Below are positions 24,771 through 34,327 of a stretch of 64,000 bases of DNA, one piece after another. Made by a program: the position numbers and the translations under genes. The notes beneath the pieces are model-generated. The model was not told the DNA's origin. It worked only from the letters and a program-made list of their open reading frames with translations, and did not search any database. Position 1 is the first letter of the stretch, and each line of letters opens with the position of its first letter. Location: contig JBAWXZ010000001.1 in NCBI GenBank assembly GCA_037143795.1, forward strand, positions 346,815-410,814, given 5' to 3'. The DNA is from Firm-13 sp037143795. GTDB taxonomy: Bacteria; Bacillota; Clostridia; Saccharofermentanales; Saccharofermentanaceae.

Positions 24771-25512
24771 ACTCTTTCCTCTCGGTTCTGTATTCATTTT
24801 CAAACAAATTCCAGGGGTCTTCCCGGGAAATCGGAAGTTCGAATGTCATTTTCTCTCCAGTTACCGGATGGAAGAATGACAGGGAAAAGGCTTCAAGACA
24901 GATTTCACCCCGGTAAAAATTGTCGTCCGGACCATATTTCCTGTCTCCGACGATAGGAAACCCCGCATCGGAGAGCTGTGCACGGATCTGGTGGGACCTG
25001 CCGGTAATTAGCTGTACTTCCAGAAGGGCCAGGCTCCTTGCACCTCCCGGTCCCTCCCTTAAAGCAGTTCCTTTTCTTTTGTAAATAAGAACTGCTTCCC
25101 TGGCATTCGGCAATGAAGCATCAACCGAGTCGATGGGAATAACAACTACCTGGTTTTTTACTTCATCCTTCATTATTAAGGAACGAAGTGTCTCTTCTTC
25201 CCTGTCCGGCACGCCGCGTACAATCGCCTGGTATCTTTTATCCATTCTGCGTTCGCGAATCTGTGTACTGATTCTTGCAGCGCATTTGCTCGTTTTGGCA
25301 AAAACCATAACACCGGTGACAGGGCGATCCAGGCGATGCAGCAATCCCAGATATGCATCCCCGGGCTTATTATATTTTTCACGCAGATATTTCTTCAGGA
25401 GCGTCAGCATATCAGCTGCGCCCGTGATATCCGCCTGGGATAAAACTCCGGCCGGTTTAACCGCAACAAGAACATGATTGTCTTCGAAAAGGATTTCAGG
25501 AATATCCATCAC
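24763..25512 (-). CDS. RluA-family pseudouridine synthase
   Basis: A 249-residue RNA pseudouridine synthase of the RluA family. The catalytic Asp is in GLLHRLDRPVTGVMVFAKT, with IPEILFEDNHVLVAVKPAGVLSQ at the N-terminus and QLITGRSHQIRAQLSDAGFPIVGDRKYG as the conserved late motif. There is no N-terminal S4 domain, so it is the short RluA/RluC-like type; the modified rRNA or tRNA position cannot be told. It overlaps the methyltransferase gene by four bases (ATGA). Confidence 0.93.
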   Translation of the reverse strand: MMDIPEILFEDNHVLVAVKPAGVLSQADITGAADMLTLLKKYLREKYNKPGDAYLGLLHRLDRPVTGVMVFAKTSKCAARISTQIRERRMDKRYQAIVRGVPDREEETLRSLIMKDEVKNQVVVIPIDSVDASLPNAREAVLIYKRKGTALREGPGGARSLALLEVQLITGRSHQIRAQLSDAGFPIVGDRKYGPDDNFYRGEICLEAFSLSFFHPVTGEKMTFELPISREDPWNLFENEYRTERKEYE

Positions 25513-26435
25513 CGGACCCCCGGTATTCGCTGATCAGGTGTCCAACGGCCTGTGGCACCGCATGGAAGGATCAGGTCCATACTGGACGCCGGAAGTCCCA
25601 GCTCATCGGCTGTGGCTTGCCCCCCATGAGCCGGTTTGACCGCCAGCCTGAGAATGTTTTCGAGAACAAGTGCAGAAAGGCCGGTCGTATAGGAATTTAT
25701 AATAAAGAACAGCGGCTGTTCAGAAAGAAGTCCCGCGCATTTTTGAACCAGAGGGAAAAGAGCATCCTCGAGTTTCCAAAGTTCACCGGAAGGTCCTCTG
25801 CCGTAAGCAGGCGGATCCATGATAATCCCGTCGTACGTTCTCTCCCTGCGAAGTTCGCGGTCAACAAACCGGCTGCAGTCCTCTGTGATAAACCGGATAA
25901 GGTGATCGGATAATCCGGAAGCACTTATATTTTCTTTAGCACGGGCAATCATTCCCTTGGATGCATCAACATGAACTACCTCTGCTGCACCGGCAATGGA
26001 ACAGGCAAGTGTCGCCCCCCCTGTATAAGCAAAAAGATTCAAAATCCGGGGCTTCCGGCCCTGCTCCACAGCTTTTTGAATCAAATCCCCGCAGAAATCC
26101 CAGTTGGCGGCCTGTTCCGGAAAAAGGCCCGTATGCTTAAATCCGGTCGGTTCGATGATAAAAGTCAGCTTGCCGCCGACGGCCGGATATGAAATCTTCC
26201 ATTTGGACGGGAAAGTACGCTCGGTCGACCAGTATCCGCCGCCGGTTTCGCTCCTATGATACAGACCATGGGGTTTGGGCCAATGTTCCCCTCTTTGTTC
26301 AGCATCGATACCATTTTTCGGCCAGATGGCCTGCGGGTCAGGACGCTGAAGAAATACTTCTCCCCAACGCTCGTACTTTTCACCTTCACCTGCATACATA
26401 AGATCAAAATCAGACCATCGATCGGCAAGAAACAT
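25509..26435 (-). CDS. Class I SAM-dependent (rRNA) methyltransferase, RlmI/RlmK-like
   Basis: A 308-residue methyltransferase. The SAM-binding motif I is ILNLFAYTGGATLACSIAGA, followed by VVHVDASKGMIARAKEN, and DGIIMDPPAYGRG is the DPPxxG catalytic motif seen in COG1092 rRNA cytosine methyltransferases and relatives. The N-terminal ~80 residues (LADRWSDFDLMYAGEGEKYERWG) differ from the PUA domain of RlmI. I chose ATG 26435 because GAGGAG is 9 bases upstream. It is the last core gene before the accessory island and starts a three-gene set with the pseudouridine synthase. Confidence 0.9.
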   Translation of the reverse strand: MFLADRWSDFDLMYAGEGEKYERWGEVFLQRPDPQAIWPKNGIDAEQRGEHWPKPHGLYHRSETGGGYWSTERTFPSKWKISYPAVGGKLTFIIEPTGFKHTGLFPEQAANWDFCGDLIQKAVEQGRKPRILNLFAYTGGATLACSIAGAAEVVHVDASKGMIARAKENISASGLSDHLIRFITEDCSRFVDRELRRERTYDGIIMDPPAYGRGPSGELWKLEDALFPLVQKCAGLLSEQPLFFIINSYTTGLSALVLENILRLAVKPAHGGQATADELGLPASSMDLILPCGATGRWTPDQRIPGVR

Positions 26436-26750
26436 GCTAACACTCCTCAAAATACGAATCCCTCGACATATATCCAGTTATTATAACAAAAACTATACAC
26501 ATTTCCAAAGACCCTTGTATATCAATACTTTCGGGATGGGGATTGCTGTGAAATATCAGTTCCACACCTTCTTTACACCTTACATTAGCTTAATCGGAAA
26601 ATAGTAATTATATTTTTTTAGTGTCATTTCCTCAAAAGTTCCAAACAAAAGCAGGCAAAGTAGATATTCGTAAAGATGCGCTGACATCAATATTACTTAT
26701 TATTGATGTCAAAAGTCACAGGAAATATATAAAGGCAATAATGTTTTTCC
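26436..26750. other. Core/island junction, intergenic
   Basis: No credible gene. The composition shifts to AT-rich here. It contains TCCACACCTTCTTTACACCTT (26561-26581), whose first ten bases recur at 42406 and 46351. On the minus strand this reads as two GGTGT-containing half-sites close together, as recombinase sites often do. It is the most likely left edge of the island. Confidence 0.5.
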
Positions 26751-27794
26751 CTAATTTATCCAAATTGAAAGATCCGAAAAGTTACTTATGTGTTTTTTTA
26801 CATTTGCATGTCCAATTGCAATACCTACACTTGTTAGTTGAAAATTCTGAAGTTTTGAATTTTTCCATACCTCAAAAATATTATTCATATAATCACAGAG
26901 GGATATGACATATTTTTCAACTTGTTCATCGTCCATCAACGAATTATTATACAGGTCTCTAATTTTCCCAGCCATTTCTGCCTCAATTTCGAGGCTCGCT
27001 ATGGATGAATTGAGAACATCTATCGACATTGCATTCATTTGCATTTTTTGATTGTCATGAAGGCATGTCGCTAAAATTTGAGGAAAATGTAAAAGGTCAT
27101 TTCCAAATTCTCCAAGTGTATTAAGATCAAAACCTTTAGAAAAAATACCCCCATATGTATTTTTCAAAAGGTTTCTGATATCGAAACTTCCTATACTTAT
27201 TGATCCACAACCAGCATATTGCAGATGCTGATAACATGAGTCATTCTTGTTAATAGTCGATGAATAAGGGAAATAATGTTCATCTAAATATTTTTTGAAT
27301 GTAAAGATATTGATAACATTAGTATTCCTTGTATATCTCATAAGAAAAGCCACACTAAGAGCATCAATTTGTTCGGCCGTCAGTTTTGATGCAACTGATA
27401 TAGATTCATTTAGTACAATTTGGAGTATTGATCGCTTGGGTTGCTTTGTACGATCAAGAAGCAAATTAACTAATAGGTCACCCAATTCCTTATCTCCAGT
27501 TTTTGCATATTCTTTTTGGACTTCAAATAGCGAATACTGAAAATCCGGATCTTGCGCACAGTTAAGCCCTTCAGGATTGTTTTTCTGTAGGGAAGCTAAA
27601 AAATCCTCAGTAATTTGCTCAGCTCTATCTTGGGCAAGTTGTGATGCCTCATTTCTCATTTTCATAAAATTATCATGAAAAACATCTGAACATATCTCTT
27701 TGACATCTTGATAGGATAATCCGTTGTTGATGAAAACCTTCTCTGCCTGAATATTAGTCGAGTCATCTCCTGCTTTTTGGATCATTGGATTCAT
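26751..27794 (-). CDS. Uncharacterised protein with N-terminal STNIQA motif
   Basis: A 347-residue soluble protein of unknown function. Residues 6-17 read QKAGDDSTNIQA, a motif also found in the cytoplasmic tail of the small membrane protein encoded just upstream. The rest is mostly predicted helical: a region DVFHDNFMKMRNEASQLAQDRAEQITEDFL followed by a helical repeat-like body, then a central part with SISIGSFDIRNLL, and a C-terminal helical end. From memory it resembles a family annotated by organism locus tags (LPO_1073/Vpar_1526) with no known role. The ATG at 27794 follows GAGGTG and overlaps the upstream gene by 32 bases. Last gene of the hsdRMS transcription unit. Confidence 0.75.
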   Translation of the reverse strand: MNPMIQKAGDDSTNIQAEKVFINNGLSYQDVKEICSDVFHDNFMKMRNEASQLAQDRAEQITEDFLASLQKNNPEGLNCAQDPDFQYSLFEVQKEYAKTGDKELGDLLVNLLLDRTKQPKRSILQIVLNESISVASKLTAEQIDALSVAFLMRYTRNTNVINIFTFKKYLDEHYFPYSSTINKNDSCYQHLQYAGCGSISIGSFDIRNLLKNTYGGIFSKGFDLNTLGEFGNDLLHFPQILATCLHDNQKMQMNAMSIDVLNSSIASLEIEAEMAGKIRDLYNNSLMDDEQVEKYVISLCDYMNNIFEVWKNSKLQNFQLTSVGIAIGHANVKKHISNFSDLSIWIN

Positions 27795-27987
27795 TTCTCT
27801 GCACCTCATTCATCGTAATCATTACATCTCTATCCGCTTGAATGTTAGTTGAATTATGTCCACTTTTTTGCACTTTTGAAATATTTTTTCGCGACATGAT
27901 CCATCCAATCACTGCTAATGGAATCGCAATTAACGCACCACTAAAGAGCCACTCTTTATTTTCTTGAATCCATGAAAAAACATCCAT
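27763..27987 (-). CDS. Small single-pass membrane protein with STNIQA motif
   Basis: A 74-residue protein: a short N-terminus (MDVFSWIQENKEW), one membrane helix at about 14-31 (LFSGALIAIPLAVIGWIM) followed by SRK, so the tail should be cytoplasmic by the positive-inside rule, and a tail carrying QKSGHNSTNIQADRDVMI at 40-57. Eight of the twelve positions from QK to QA are identical to the N-terminus of the next protein. ATG 27987 has GGAGGGAAGA directly upstream. It is 49 bases from hsdS and its 3' end overlaps the next gene, so the two are coupled. No known family was recognised. Confidence 0.75.
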   Translation of the reverse strand: MDVFSWIQENKEWLFSGALIAIPLAVIGWIMSRKNISKVQKSGHNSTNIQADRDVMITMNEVQRNESNDPKSRR

Positions 27988-28036
27988 TCTTCCCTCCAGT
28001 AATTCAATTAATGTTATTAAGACAAAAACTGTTTTC

Positions 28037-29404
28037 TTATACTTTATTCGATATAAAAGCATTCAACATCGCAATTGAATTACACTCGATGGGGTCATTG
28101 GTTCCAAGTTCACCGCGAAATGCACGGGCTAGGATAGCTTTTTTCATTAGGTCAATTTTCCCAATTACATCATAAAGTTCATTTGCCAGCTCTTCCTTGT
28201 CAGATATAGTATTTAGTATTCGGACTATTTCTTTCTGTTCAGATATTGATGGTAAAGGAATAGTAAGTTTAGAATACTCTCCTACATTAAAATGAGAGAG
28301 TGCCATACCCCTTTTATTTTCTGTCACAAGTCGTTTCCCAACAGGAGAATTTGTATATGCACATAAATAGTGTGAATCAATTATTTTTGGATTGGGAACT
28401 GCAATGAGAATATCTATTGCATTGTACCCACTAAATTCCTTTGTTACGACACATGCAGTTCCCGGATTACCTGAACGCACTACTAAAACATCATCTTCGT
28501 GTACAATACTTCTCTTGTTATTACTCTGACCTTGTTCAGAAATATAAACCCAGTTACAATCGTTAATAAAAAATTCTCGGACATTAGCGGAACGAAAAGC
28601 TGGCGTGCCATTTTCTTTGTTTGTGTAATACTGAGATGGCTTAATAACAATTCCGACCTTAACATCTTCACATACTGAGCCAACAGTATTATTTCCCCAA
28701 TTTTCTATATTGACGTTATTCTCTTCTCTCCATTTTTTTGTCAATTCACCTGTGAAGGCTTGATATAGGATAGCCGACTTACGATTATAAAATGAATCAA
28801 TGGAATTCTGAACAAGATCCTTTGCATGATCAAGTTTCTCAAATAGGTTCTCAATTCGCTCCACGATTCGTTGTTGTTCTGCAAGTGGAGGAATCGGTAC
28901 AGGATATTCTTTTACATATTTTGGTTGAGCACGCATGAGTGAACCACCCACGCCAGAAACATTAGATAACATGAATTCTCGGAAATCGTTCGAAGTGAAA
29001 AACCACTTTAAATAATCGGCATTAAAAAGTGGATTACGGAAAACTATCCATTCAGAAGACGCAATTTGTATATTTTCTGTATGCTGAGATACAATCCATA
29101 CCCGATTAATACGAGGATTAATTTTACAAATCAAAACATCGTTCTTTTCCACTAATTGCTTTGTCGATCCAATTTCTGAACCTTTAACAATTTCTGGATA
29201 ATCATTTTCGCAACTTGGAACACTATACAATTCATACAATAAATCATGGGTACTTGTTGCATTAATAAGTTTACTCTTATAACAATTAATACTATTGATC
29301 TTTGCCCATACCCAATTATATGGCACTTCAAACGGTTGCAGCTCTTCTGCAACTTGTACTAGACTCAGTAATTTACCCTCAATTTTTTGTGCTGACTTAA
29401 CCAT
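28037..29404 (-). CDS. hsdS: Type I restriction-modification specificity subunit
   Basis: HsdS sets the DNA target of the type I complex. The 455-residue protein has two target-recognition domains: TRD1 about residues 20-170 ending in EYPVPIPPLAEQQRIVERI, a long helical spacer (ENLFEKLDHAKDLVQNSIDSFYNRKSAIL, QAFTGELTKKWRE), then TRD2 about 235-395 ending in LTIPLPSISEQKEIV, and a closing helix LMKKAILARAFRGELG. The two PLP...EQ...IV spacers are the usual half-repeats. It shares one base with the hsdM stop. I saw no second or inverted hsdS nearby, so no sign of phase-variable shuffling. Confidence 0.95.
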   Translation of the reverse strand: MVKSAQKIEGKLLSLVQVAEELQPFEVPYNWVWAKINSINCYKSKLINATSTHDLLYELYSVPSCENDYPEIVKGSEIGSTKQLVEKNDVLICKINPRINRVWIVSQHTENIQIASSEWIVFRNPLFNADYLKWFFTSNDFREFMLSNVSGVGGSLMRAQPKYVKEYPVPIPPLAEQQRIVERIENLFEKLDHAKDLVQNSIDSFYNRKSAILYQAFTGELTKKWREENNVNIENWGNNTVGSVCEDVKVGIVIKPSQYYTNKENGTPAFRSANVREFFINDCNWVYISEQGQSNNKRSIVHEDDVLVVRSGNPGTACVVTKEFSGYNAIDILIAVPNPKIIDSHYLCAYTNSPVGKRLVTENKRGMALSHFNVGEYSKLTIPLPSISEQKEIVRILNTISDKEELANELYDVIGKIDLMKKAILARAFRGELGTNDPIECNSIAMLNAFISNKV

Positions 29405-30822
29405 CAGTCATTTCCTCCTAATGACTTTAGTTCCTTAACAACACTCAGAATTAAGTCGATTGCTTCCTCAAGATTTGCAATAACTTCTTCCCCACTTTCA
29501 ACAGGGTTCTGAAGATCCTCGTATTCTATGATGCTATCATCTCGAATTAACCCAAGGTCTAGGCTGTCATTCTTTTCACTAATCTGTTGACGAGTAAAAC
29601 AAGAGAAACGTTCATCCAATACTTTCTTTCTATCTTCAGCAGAATAAGCTTTTACAAAATCAGTAAAATGATCTTCTGTTAATACATTAGTTTTTCCGAA
29701 ATTCTCCATATTTGTACGCAAATCAAAAAACCACACTTCTTTTGTGTTGTACTTTTCGGTAGTTCCGCGTGTAAAGAACAATACATTGGTCTTTACACCT
29801 TGGGCATAAAAAATGCCAGTAGGAAGCCTTAGAATTGTATGCAGATTACATTTATCCATTAAGTCAGTACGAATCTTTGCACCATCTCCATCAGCAAAAA
29901 GAACATTGTCAGGAAGAACAACCGCCGCACGAGCCTTCCCATTTGGTTTCAGACTTCTATATATATGCTGCAAAAAATTGAACTGCTTGTTGGATGTTAG
30001 GTATGTAAGATCATCGCGTGTGGCTCGTTCTCCACCCTTTTTGGTTCCAAAAGGCGGATTTGTCAGTACAACATCATAATTTTTCATTGTCTTTCCTTGG
30101 TTAGATAATGTGTCTGCGAGTAGGATCTGTCCTTCAATATCGTGAAGCATTGCATTCATGAGAGCAAGACGGTGTGTATCATGAACCAGTTCGCAGCCAG
30201 TAAAAGCTTCATGCTTCTGGAATTCCTGCTCTTGTAACGAAAGACTAAATAAGTCATCCGTTTGATCTTTGACATAGCGGTCAGCGGCTATCATAAACCC
30301 AAAGGTTCCACAGGCAGGATCATTACAACGCTCGCCAGCCTTAGGGGCAATTAATCTCGTCATAATATTGATCAGCATTCGGGGAGTGAAGTACTGGCCA
30401 GCACCCGATTTTTTCTCGTTAGCATTCTTCTCTAACAGCCCTTCATAAAGGTTCCCAAGACCTTCCTCTTTCGCAGAATACCAGTCAAGAGCATCAATGG
30501 ATGTAATTATCTTTTCGAGATTCTTAGGTTCATCAATATTTGAACGGGAACCAGAATATATCTCACGGATTCTTCCTTTACAATTTTCTCCAAGGTGGTT
30601 AAGTAATTCATTATAGAATTTCTTAAGCTCTATGCCCTGCTTATTTACCAGTTTATCCCACCTGTATTCTTCAGGTATTTGACCATCCGTTCCGGTCTCC
30701 TTGGACATTTTTAGAAAGAGAATATATGTAAGCTCTGTAACATACTGGTGGTACGTGATTCCATCATCCCGAAGTACATTACACAGGTTCCAGAGCTTTG
30801 ATACGATTTCCTGATTTTTCAT
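29404..30822 (-). CDS. hsdM: Type I restriction-modification DNA methyltransferase subunit
   Basis: HsdM makes N6-methyladenine at the target site and is required for restriction as well. The 472-residue protein has an N-terminal helical HsdM_N domain (about 1-130), then GAGQYFTPRMLINIM, the SAM motif DPACGTFGFMIAA and the catalytic NPPF in LTNPPFGTKKGGER, followed by DVLFADG-type downstream motifs. Motif I has Phe where Gly or Ser is more usual (CGTFGF). It overlaps hsdR and hsdS by a single base each, so expression of the three subunits is coupled. Confidence 0.96.
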   Translation of the reverse strand: MKNQEIVSKLWNLCNVLRDDGITYHQYVTELTYILFLKMSKETGTDGQIPEEYRWDKLVNKQGIELKKFYNELLNHLGENCKGRIREIYSGSRSNIDEPKNLEKIITSIDALDWYSAKEEGLGNLYEGLLEKNANEKKSGAGQYFTPRMLINIMTRLIAPKAGERCNDPACGTFGFMIAADRYVKDQTDDLFSLSLQEQEFQKHEAFTGCELVHDTHRLALMNAMLHDIEGQILLADTLSNQGKTMKNYDVVLTNPPFGTKKGGERATRDDLTYLTSNKQFNFLQHIYRSLKPNGKARAAVVLPDNVLFADGDGAKIRTDLMDKCNLHTILRLPTGIFYAQGVKTNVLFFTRGTTEKYNTKEVWFFDLRTNMENFGKTNVLTEDHFTDFVKAYSAEDRKKVLDERFSCFTRQQISEKNDSLDLGLIRDDSIIEYEDLQNPVESGEEVIANLEEAIDLILSVVKELKSLGGND

Positions 30823-33800
30823 TATGCAGTTCTTCCTCCATCATCATACATATAATTATTCAATTCACTTATGATATCATTCAATTGGCTTCTAAATATC
30901 TTATCAATTCGCGCAAACCCGCCATTTGTTTTAAAAGCACCTGTTTCGAAAGTCTGTTGATCGAGAATCTCTTCGGTTAATAAATTTTTTTCGATGCGGT
31001 CAATCCAGCTAAGTTCCATTTTATTGAAGTCATGATTTTTTTTCAATCTATCAACTGCGTGTATAATTCGGTCGGAATGACTGATAAGTGGAGAACCGAT
31101 CGCTTGCTGACGGATTAAACTTATAATGTCAGCTGTTATGTCCTCATTTTTCAGTTCTTTCCAGGCAGTATTTAGCTTTTGTGTCGTAAAGTTCCGTCGG
31201 TCTAGTTCCAACTTCAAACTTTTGAGACTCTCACGGGTAAGTTCGCTTGGCTTAGTCATAACAATTTTGAATGCTGCAATATTATTAATGTTTTCAGTAA
31301 TAAAGGCTTTAAATTCATCCAGGTAATCCTGCGGTTTCTTACCTTCTCCATAACCACGCGTATGGCTTATCAAATTGTCTTCCCTATCTGAAAGTACTCT
31401 TGGGCTTCTCGTATCCACCCCATATTTATTAAATGTTTCAAAAAGATCACGGTTTTTCAAGATGTGCTTCTTTGCATCTTCTATGGACATACCTCGAATA
31501 GAATCAGCAAACTGGGTTGGATTAAGACCGCCGGACAGATCCACAAAATTTTCGAGTGACAGAGCGGTTAACTCACGCTTATTTCTTTGTAATTTTGCAA
31601 GAATCAGATCAATCTGGTTCTTCCATTGTTCTTCGGTTGGAAGTACTTCAAGCCCGTTAATCAGGTCATCAAAATTTGCTGATGGATTAGTGACTACCGG
31701 CTTCATTGTGTTGACTGGTTCTAAAGACTCGTATACTTTAACCGGATCATAAATTTCGAAGTGGGTTTTCCCGATTTCGGGACAAAGACGTGTAGCACGC
31801 CCCATCATCTGTTCAAAGAGGATACGGGATTTAACCCGACGCATAAACACAAGAGTAGTTATCTCCGGTACATCGATGCCGGTTGTAAGAAGATCAACCG
31901 TTACCGCAATATTCGGGTACTTTTCATTTTTATATTTCTTAATCGCTTCAAGAACTTTCTTTTTGTTGCCTCCGCCTATACTTCCGGTTAGTTTCATAAT
32001 AGCGTCATTATCCACGCCGAAAGGTTCAAAATACTCCTTCAATATGTTCACGATCATATCTGCATGGCTATCATCAACTGCATAAATAAGAGTTTTTCCT
32101 TCACCCTCAGGGTCCAAATCTTTGGCAATTTCAGTTAACGCCGTCCTGTTAAAGCTTTCTGTAATAACTTGGCGATTGAAGGTATCAACATCAAAGGTAA
32201 TTTCATCCTCAAGTTCGGCACTATTCGAAATTTCACCTGTGATAGGATCATACATTGCAACAGTCTCACCCTGGACATATACAATCCCATTCTGACTAAG
32301 TTCAGTAACAATATTGTGAGGCGCGTCGTAATCCACCAGGTAGCCCTCAATAACGGCTTCACGGTATGTATAGTTATAAACGGGCTTCCCGAATATCTCT
32401 GTAGTATGTAGGGCAGGGGTGGCGGTCAACGCGACTTTAACAGCATCAAAATATTCGATTACAGTTCGGTATTTACTAATGTAATCATCCTGATTGCGAT
32501 ACAGCATTTCTGTATCACCCATCTCTTTATCTAAAATGTATCCCCTATGAGCTTCATCCACGACGATCAGGTCGTAGTCGGTGATAGCAGGCATTGTTTC
32601 TTCTTCGTTTAATAGAATACGTTTAACGAGACTCTGAACCGTTGCCACATGAATCTTAGTCTCTTTATCTACGATCTGGTCTTCCAGATTTTTGATGTTG
32701 TAGATTTCGTCAAGCGTCATGAGATCCTCAAGCTTAACTTCCTTAAAAACATCCTGAGCCTGTACACCAAGAGCAGTCCGGTCCACAAGAAATAATACCC
32801 TCTTGAATCTTCCTGTTTTCAGCACATGGTAAATCAACCCTAATACTGTACGCGTTTTGCCCGTACCTGTCGCCATGGAAAGCAGGATGCTTTGCTTTCC
32901 TTCAATAATTGCATCCTCTGCCGCTTCAATCGCCTTGATCTGATATTCACGCAAATTCAGACCATCTTTATCTCTAAGCAGGTCATGATCAAGCTCTTTA
33001 AGCGACGCATTGGCACCCTCAATATCTTTTTCTAAAAGTTCCGAAATACCCTCCGGACTCATCCAGCCTTGTTGGGCTTTCGGAATATTGGATGACTTTC
33101 TTACATCCAGAAACCAGACTCCTGACTTTGTCTCAAGTTGCTTCAAGTATTTCCTTCCGTTGGTAGCAAAAAGAAACGGAACCTTATACCTGTCCCAAGT
33201 AGCTATTTGGTACTGCGCATGATCGGGTTTGATAAGTCTCGCATAGTCTTTGCATTGATTATCTATGACGGATGGAATATCAACAATCATACGCTTGGCT
33301 TCGATAATTCCAACAAGCTTTAGTCCAACAAAAAGTGCATAGTCAGCATATCCATGGTCACCAACTGTAGAATCAGTCGGCCACTCAGCTATAGCAATGT
33401 TTCTGCCTTTCTGGGGACGTGTTCCTTTAGAATATCTGAGGTTCGCGGTATCTGCTTCCCAACCAACTTTACACAACTGTTCATCAATCAAATAACGGGT
33501 TTCTTTTTCTGAAATGATCATCTTCTCAGCAGCAAAAGCTGATCGTTTTGTTCTCTCAGCGATTGTAACAATTTCAGTAGTCTTGATTTCGGCTGCCTGG
33601 TGGATAAGTATCTTAATCTGCTCTTCTTTCTCCTTGATTATTGCCTCGTAATCGATCTGTTTACTGGTATCTTCCGGAAGAAAAAATGCTGATGGAAGAA
33701 AACCAATCTCTCCGTAGGTCTGCATAAACCAAGTTGCAAGAGTATATGTCATTTCAAGAAGTATCCTACAATCTTCAAAAGAGTCATAGCCGGTATGAAC

Positions 33801-34082
33801 AGCTTTATTACGTGTTCGGCGTAGGCCAAATAAAATATCGTCAATATCACGAGGAATCAATCCTTCCTTTTTTAGGAGTCTGATTCTATTGTCATGAGTG
33901 TTATCAAATTCGGGAGGACTTATTTTGTCCAGTTGAAACATAAAATTAACAACCGTCTCTCCGAACAAACCCAGCTTAATCAGACAGGAATTCGTATCAG
34001 CATAAAGATAATTTTCAGCTGTACTTCCGAGTTTCGCCAAAGCAGGAAAGGATTTCACCAAAAAATCAAAGTTTGATTTCAT
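30822..34082 (-). CDS. hsdR: Type I restriction endonuclease subunit R
   Basis: HsdR is the motor and nuclease of the type I complex. The 1086-residue protein has an N-terminal DUF4145-like region (about 20-150, FGLRRTRNKAVHTGY), a PD-(D/E)xK nuclease core (DYALFVGLKLVGIIEAKRM, with EAK), then SF2 translocase motifs: MATGTGKTRTVLGL (Walker A), VVDEAHRGY (DEAH box), VALTATPA and a C-terminal helicase half ending GRATRLCPEIG. I chose ATG 34082 because GAGGGG is 9 bases ahead; a TTG 12 codons earlier has no such site. First gene of a five-gene leftward unit that ends with the STNIQA pair. Confidence 0.95.
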   Translation of the reverse strand: MKSNFDFLVKSFPALAKLGSTAENYLYADTNSCLIKLGLFGETVVNFMFQLDKISPPEFDNTHDNRIRLLKKEGLIPRDIDDILFGLRRTRNKAVHTGYDSFEDCRILLEMTYTLATWFMQTYGEIGFLPSAFFLPEDTSKQIDYEAIIKEKEEQIKILIHQAAEIKTTEIVTIAERTKRSAFAAEKMIISEKETRYLIDEQLCKVGWEADTANLRYSKGTRPQKGRNIAIAEWPTDSTVGDHGYADYALFVGLKLVGIIEAKRMIVDIPSVIDNQCKDYARLIKPDHAQYQIATWDRYKVPFLFATNGRKYLKQLETKSGVWFLDVRKSSNIPKAQQGWMSPEGISELLEKDIEGANASLKELDHDLLRDKDGLNLREYQIKAIEAAEDAIIEGKQSILLSMATGTGKTRTVLGLIYHVLKTGRFKRVLFLVDRTALGVQAQDVFKEVKLEDLMTLDEIYNIKNLEDQIVDKETKIHVATVQSLVKRILLNEEETMPAITDYDLIVVDEAHRGYILDKEMGDTEMLYRNQDDYISKYRTVIEYFDAVKVALTATPALHTTEIFGKPVYNYTYREAVIEGYLVDYDAPHNIVTELSQNGIVYVQGETVAMYDPITGEISNSAELEDEITFDVDTFNRQVITESFNRTALTEIAKDLDPEGEGKTLIYAVDDSHADMIVNILKEYFEPFGVDNDAIMKLTGSIGGGNKKKVLEAIKKYKNEKYPNIAVTVDLLTTGIDVPEITTLVFMRRVKSRILFEQMMGRATRLCPEIGKTHFEIYDPVKVYESLEPVNTMKPVVTNPSANFDDLINGLEVLPTEEQWKNQIDLILAKLQRNKRELTALSLENFVDLSGGLNPTQFADSIRGMSIEDAKKHILKNRDLFETFNKYGVDTRSPRVLSDREDNLISHTRGYGEGKKPQDYLDEFKAFITENINNIAAFKIVMTKPSELTRESLKSLKLELDRRNFTTQKLNTAWKELKNEDITADIISLIRQQAIGSPLISHSDRIIHAVDRLKKNHDFNKMELSWIDRIEKNLLTEEILDQQTFETGAFKTNGGFARIDKIFRSQLNDIISELNNYMYDDGGRTA

Positions 34083-34241
34083 TTTAAGATACCCCTCAGG
34101 CAAATTGAATTGATTCAAATTATATTTTGCAAATTGTTACAGTTTTCACATTTAATACTCATTATGCCATACTTATTCGAATCCGGACAAATTGCTGATA
34201 ACTGTTTTATCCAAAATTGCAAGAAATTCGATGTGCGATAC

Positions 34242-34280
34242 AAAAAAATCAACAAAACATAATGCTCTGTTGATTTTTTG
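34242..34280 (-). terminator. Terminator downstream of the integrase
   Basis: AAAAAATCAACA (34243-34254) pairs with TGTTGATTTTTT (34268-34279). It lies between the integrase stop and hsdR and has A and T runs suitable for termination of leftward transcription. Confidence 0.8.
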
Positions 34281-34327
34281 ATACACTAACACATTGCTAC
34301 GCTAGCAATTAGCGGTCATATGGGGAA

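Noticed and set aside
28037..29404. Phase-variable hsdS with inverted repeats
   Set aside because: The two TRD halves have usual internal half-repeats, but no second hsdS copy or long inverted repeat is present nearby.
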